8,409 nucleotides of DNA, taken from contig JAJYAR010000089.1 of NCBI GenBank assembly GCA_021779435.1, forward strand, positions 1 through 8,409, in the 5' to 3' direction. The stretch comes from a bacterium (GTDB taxonomy: Bacteria; Verrucomicrobiota; Verrucomicrobiae; JAJYAR01). Both the position numbers and the translations under genes were made by a program. The notes under the pieces are model-generated. The model was not told the DNA's origin. It worked only from the letters and a program-made list of their open reading frames with translations, and made no database searches. Numbering within the stretch: the stretch's first letter is position 1; each line of letters begins with the position of its first letter. Shown here in pieces: positions 6,399-8,409 of the stretch.

Positions 6399-7274
6399 AT
6401 GTATGGCAAGGTCTTCGCGACGATTTTTGAGGGCTCGCTTTATGGGCGTTTTGAGGCAACTGCGACGATGATGGTTTTGATCACCCTCGCAAATAAGCAT
6501 GGCGAGGTGGACATGACAGTCGAGGCGCTGGCCGCGCGCACAGGATTCCCGCAAGATATCCTGGAACGGGGGATAGAGGAGTTGCTGCAGCCGGATCCGC
6601 GATCTCGCACCCCAGGCTCGGCCGGGCGGCGGATTGTGCCAGTCGCACCCCATAGAGACTGGGGATGGAAGCTGGTTAATTATGACGCCTATCGCACCCT
6701 CAGGACAGAGGACGACCGGAGAGAGTATCACGCCCAATATTATCGGGCCAAGAGGAGCGCTCGCGCGCTGGATCAACGTCCCCTCAACATAGCCTCAACA
6801 TCCTCAACATCCTCAACATCCGCCTCAACAGCCTCAACAACCCCTCAACAGCCTCAACCAATAGCAGAGGCAGAGGCAGAGGCAGAGGCCACTTCTTGTT
6901 CCTCGTCGCCTAACGGCGACCATGGCGTCCGGATGGCATGTCCGGTCGAGGAGATCGTGGCGCTTTACCACGCGAACATGCCCAGAAACCCAGTCCTCCG
7001 GGTTCTGAACGCCCGTCGACGAGCGGCAATTCGTGCGCGCTGGATCGATGCAGCAAACCTCCGATGCAACCCGTTCGGATACCGCACGAAGGCGGATGGA
7101 TTGGCTGCTTGGGAAAAGTTTTTCCAGGGCTGCGCCACATCGCCATTCCTCACCGGCAGGGTAAAGCCGCAGCCGGGACGACTCCCGTTCCTCGCGGACA
7201 TCGATTTCCTCATGTCGCCCGATGGCTTCGCGAAATGCCTTGAGAACAAGTACCACCGGGAGGTTGCCGCATGA
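6399..7274 (+). CDS. Phage-type replication protein (initiator/helicase-loader-like)
   Basis: A 291-residue protein. Residues 1-120 resemble the N-terminal domain seen in many phage and prophage replication proteins: MYGKVFATIFEGSLYG, a predicted winged helix (MTVEALAARTGFPQDILERGIEEL), the PDPRSRTPGSAGRRIVPV segment, and HRDWGWKLVNYDAYR. Residues 128-170 are a low-complexity Ser/Thr/Pro/Gln and Ala-Glu linker coded by short DNA repeats. Residues 182-291 fit the C-terminal domain of the same proteins: EEIVALYHANMP, TSPFLTGRV, LPFLADIDFLMSPDGFAKCLENKYH. That layout, DNA-binding head, linker and helicase-binding tail, is like lambda O or DnaT-type proteins; function is inferred from this resemblance. 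The ATG at 6399 follows AGGTG (6390-6394); an upstream in-frame ATG (6291) lies inside alpA and adds only non-family sequence. Its stop overlaps the next start (ATGA). Confidence 0.75.
   Translation: MYGKVFATIFEGSLYGRFEATATMMVLITLANKHGEVDMTVEALAARTGFPQDILERGIEELLQPDPRSRTPGSAGRRIVPVAPHRDWGWKLVNYDAYRTLRTEDDRREYHAQYYRAKRSARALDQRPLNIASTSSTSSTSASTASTTPQQPQPIAEAEAEAEATSCSSSPNGDHGVRMACPVEEIVALYHANMPRNPVLRVLNARRRAAIRARWIDAANLRCNPFGYRTKADGLAAWEKFFQGCATSPFLTGRVKPQPGRLPFLADIDFLMSPDGFAKCLENKYHREVAA
6782..6858 (+). repeat. Eight direct repeats of CCTCAAC in the replication gene linker
   Basis: CCTCAAC starts at 6782, 6793, 6802, 6811, 6823, 6832, 6843 and 6852, spaced 11, 9, 9, 12, 9, 11 and 9 bases. Because some spacings are not multiples of three, the same DNA word is read as Leu-Asn, Ser-Thr and Pro-Gln-Gln along the array. 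Direct repeats of about one helical turn inside an initiator gene resemble the iterons of phage lambda ori in gene O. Origin function is inference. Confidence 0.85.
6864..6887 (+). repeat. Four tandem copies of GCAGAG
   Basis: Perfect 6-base tandem repeat directly after the CCTCAAC array, encoding an alternating Ala-Glu run (residues about 156-164) in the replication protein linker. Copy number changes would keep the frame, so it could vary in length without breaking the gene. Confidence 0.85.
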
Positions 7275-8409
7275 ACGCCCCCCAATCCCCCCCAGCAAAC
7301 CAGCGCGCAGGAAAAAATCCCTCCTGGGCTGTTTTGGCAGCCTTGCTGGCCCTGGGGTCCCCCCAGGCCCACGCGTTTGCCTGTGCGAATTGCGTGGATG
7401 AAACAACCTTTCTCAGGTACATGGATCAATTCACCTCTGGAATCACCACCTTGACCGCGGCGCTCACTTCGCCGATGTCGCCTCTGATCCTGGCGATCGA
7501 CCACGTCGGCGCAACGGTGACGGGATCGAGCGCGATTCAGGTCAAAGCAACGCAGACCGCCGCGACGCAGATGATGGACCATTCCCGGCAGGTGGCGACT
7601 GCCAAGCCGATCGTTTCGGCCCAGGACCAGCATGACATCGGCACGATGCCGGCACCCTGCAGCATGGGGACCGGCACCTTGTTCACCCGGGCGCGCGCGG
7701 CGGCTGCGGCCGGCGCACAGAACGTCGTTGGGGCGCTCACCCAGGGCGGATCGGCGTCCCAGGACGCGGCGGTGATCTCCGCCTATCAGAACTACCAGCA
7801 GAACTACGCTCCGGGAAGGCCGCTTTACGATGCGGATGTCGTCGCCGACACGATTTTCGGCGGAGGGACCTATGCCAATTCCGCGGCGTCGAGCGCCGCG
7901 GAGGCATACGCATTCAACTTGGCGAACGCGCCCCTCCCCTCGCCTTTGCCTCCCGCGGCGCTCAACACCGAAGCGGGCGAGGTGTACCTGATGCAAACGC
8001 GCTCCGAACTGGCGCGCGCGAGTGCGTCCGCCAATGCGCTTGCCCAAATCGAGGGAGATCGGACCCCGGTCCCCGGGAGCGCGCAGTTGATCCAGGAAAT
8101 GTGGGGAGCGCAGGCAAACGTGATCGCTCCAGGCGGTGCCGCGCCGGAGAGCGACATCTCGGCCCATGCGTTCGACCAGATGGAGGTCCAACGCCGGTAT
8201 GAAAACCCGAACTGGTACGTCCAGGTCGCGGCGGCGAGCCCCGCGAATCTTCAGCGCGAGGCGATCTTCATGAAGGCGCTTGATCTACACATGCGCGAAG
8301 AGGAACTCGCGCGAATGGAGCGGATCGAGCTTTTGCTATCCGCGATCAACATGAACGGGGTCTCCGCCAATAGTGTGGTGATGGACCAACTGCGCACGCG
8401 CGCGGGAGG
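7271..8409 (+). CDS. Secreted protein of unknown family, possibly conjugation/T4SS-associated (3' end outside window)
   Basis: Open frame of 379 codons with no stop before the window ends. The start overlaps the stop of the replication gene (ATGA) and has a strong GGGAGG (7258-7263) 7 bases upstream, so it is translated from the same mRNA. Residues 1-35 look like a Sec signal peptide: basic N-region (QRAGK), hydrophobic core WAVLAALLALG and an AHA cleavage site before FACANC. The mature part has Cys38, Cys41 and Cys130, which could form disulfides in the periplasm, long Ala/Gln/Ser-rich, probably helical stretches, and a segment ending in NWYVQVAAASPANLQREAIF (314-333) followed by a charged amphipathic helix with several Met and Glu. 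It is not a recognisable integrase, toxin or phage structural protein. The secreted, helical, Cys-bearing make-up next to mobile-element genes suggests a periplasmic mating-pair component, but I cannot name the family. Confidence 0.75.
   Translation, partial: MNAPQSPPANQRAGKNPSWAVLAALLALGSPQAHAFACANCVDETTFLRYMDQFTSGITTLTAALTSPMSPLILAIDHVGATVTGSSAIQVKATQTAATQMMDHSRQVATAKPIVSAQDQHDIGTMPAPCSMGTGTLFTRARAAAAAGAQNVVGALTQGGSASQDAAVISAYQNYQQNYAPGRPLYDADVVADTIFGGGTYANSAASSAAEAYAFNLANAPLPSPLPPAALNTEAGEVYLMQTRSELARASASANALAQIEGDRTPVPGSAQLIQEMWGAQANVIAPGGAAPESDISAHAFDQMEVQRRYENPNWYVQVAAASPANLQREAIFMKALDLHMREEELARMERIELLLSAINMNGVSANSVVMDQLRTRAG

Noticed and set aside
6782..6890. CRISPR-like array in the repeat cluster
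   Set aside because: Units are only 7 bases with 2-5 base gaps and lie inside a coding region; this is not repeat-spacer architecture and no cas genes are present.

Overview
The window reads as a betaproteobacterial chromosome, most likely Burkholderiales-like. It is GC-rich, its housekeeping genes are all on the + strand, and the order cysS, alkA-type glycosylase, accA, tilS, lysC, tRNA-Ser is one I recognise from that group. This assignment is inference from gene order and protein sequence; no search was run.

Positions 1-5671 are core genome. They hold the 3' two-thirds of cysS, a small 3-methyladenine DNA glycosylase that overlaps it, accA (acetyl-CoA carboxylase alpha subunit), tilS (tRNA-Ile lysidine synthetase) overlapping accA, lysC (aspartokinase) with its own TATAAT -10 box, and a tRNA-Ser(GCU) with a textbook promoter. 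The first four genes are packed with overlaps or an 11-nt gap and look co-transcribed. Local oddities are a REP-like palindrome inside the 5' part of tilS and a strong internal ribosome binding site in lysC that could give a separate regulatory subunit.

Positions 5672-8409 look like the left end of an integrated mobile element that used the tRNA-Ser gene as attachment site. Base composition turns AT-rich right after the encoded CCA. About 460 bases without a believable protein gene follow, with an unusual density of hairpins. Then comes a tight three-gene set: an AlpA/MerR-like HTH protein, a phage-type replication protein, and a secreted protein that runs off the window. The last two overlap by ATGA. 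No integrase and no second attachment site is in view, so the other end lies beyond position 8409.

The two points most worth following are (a) eight copies of CCTCAAC in the linker of the replication gene, read in all three frames and therefore kept (or expanded) as DNA rather than as peptide, which recalls a phage-lambda-style origin inside the initiator gene; and (b) the hairpin-rich stretch 5821-6115, whose stems can be nested within one closing stem and which may be a structured RNA, an origin/transfer site, or a regulatory leader for the alpA operon.
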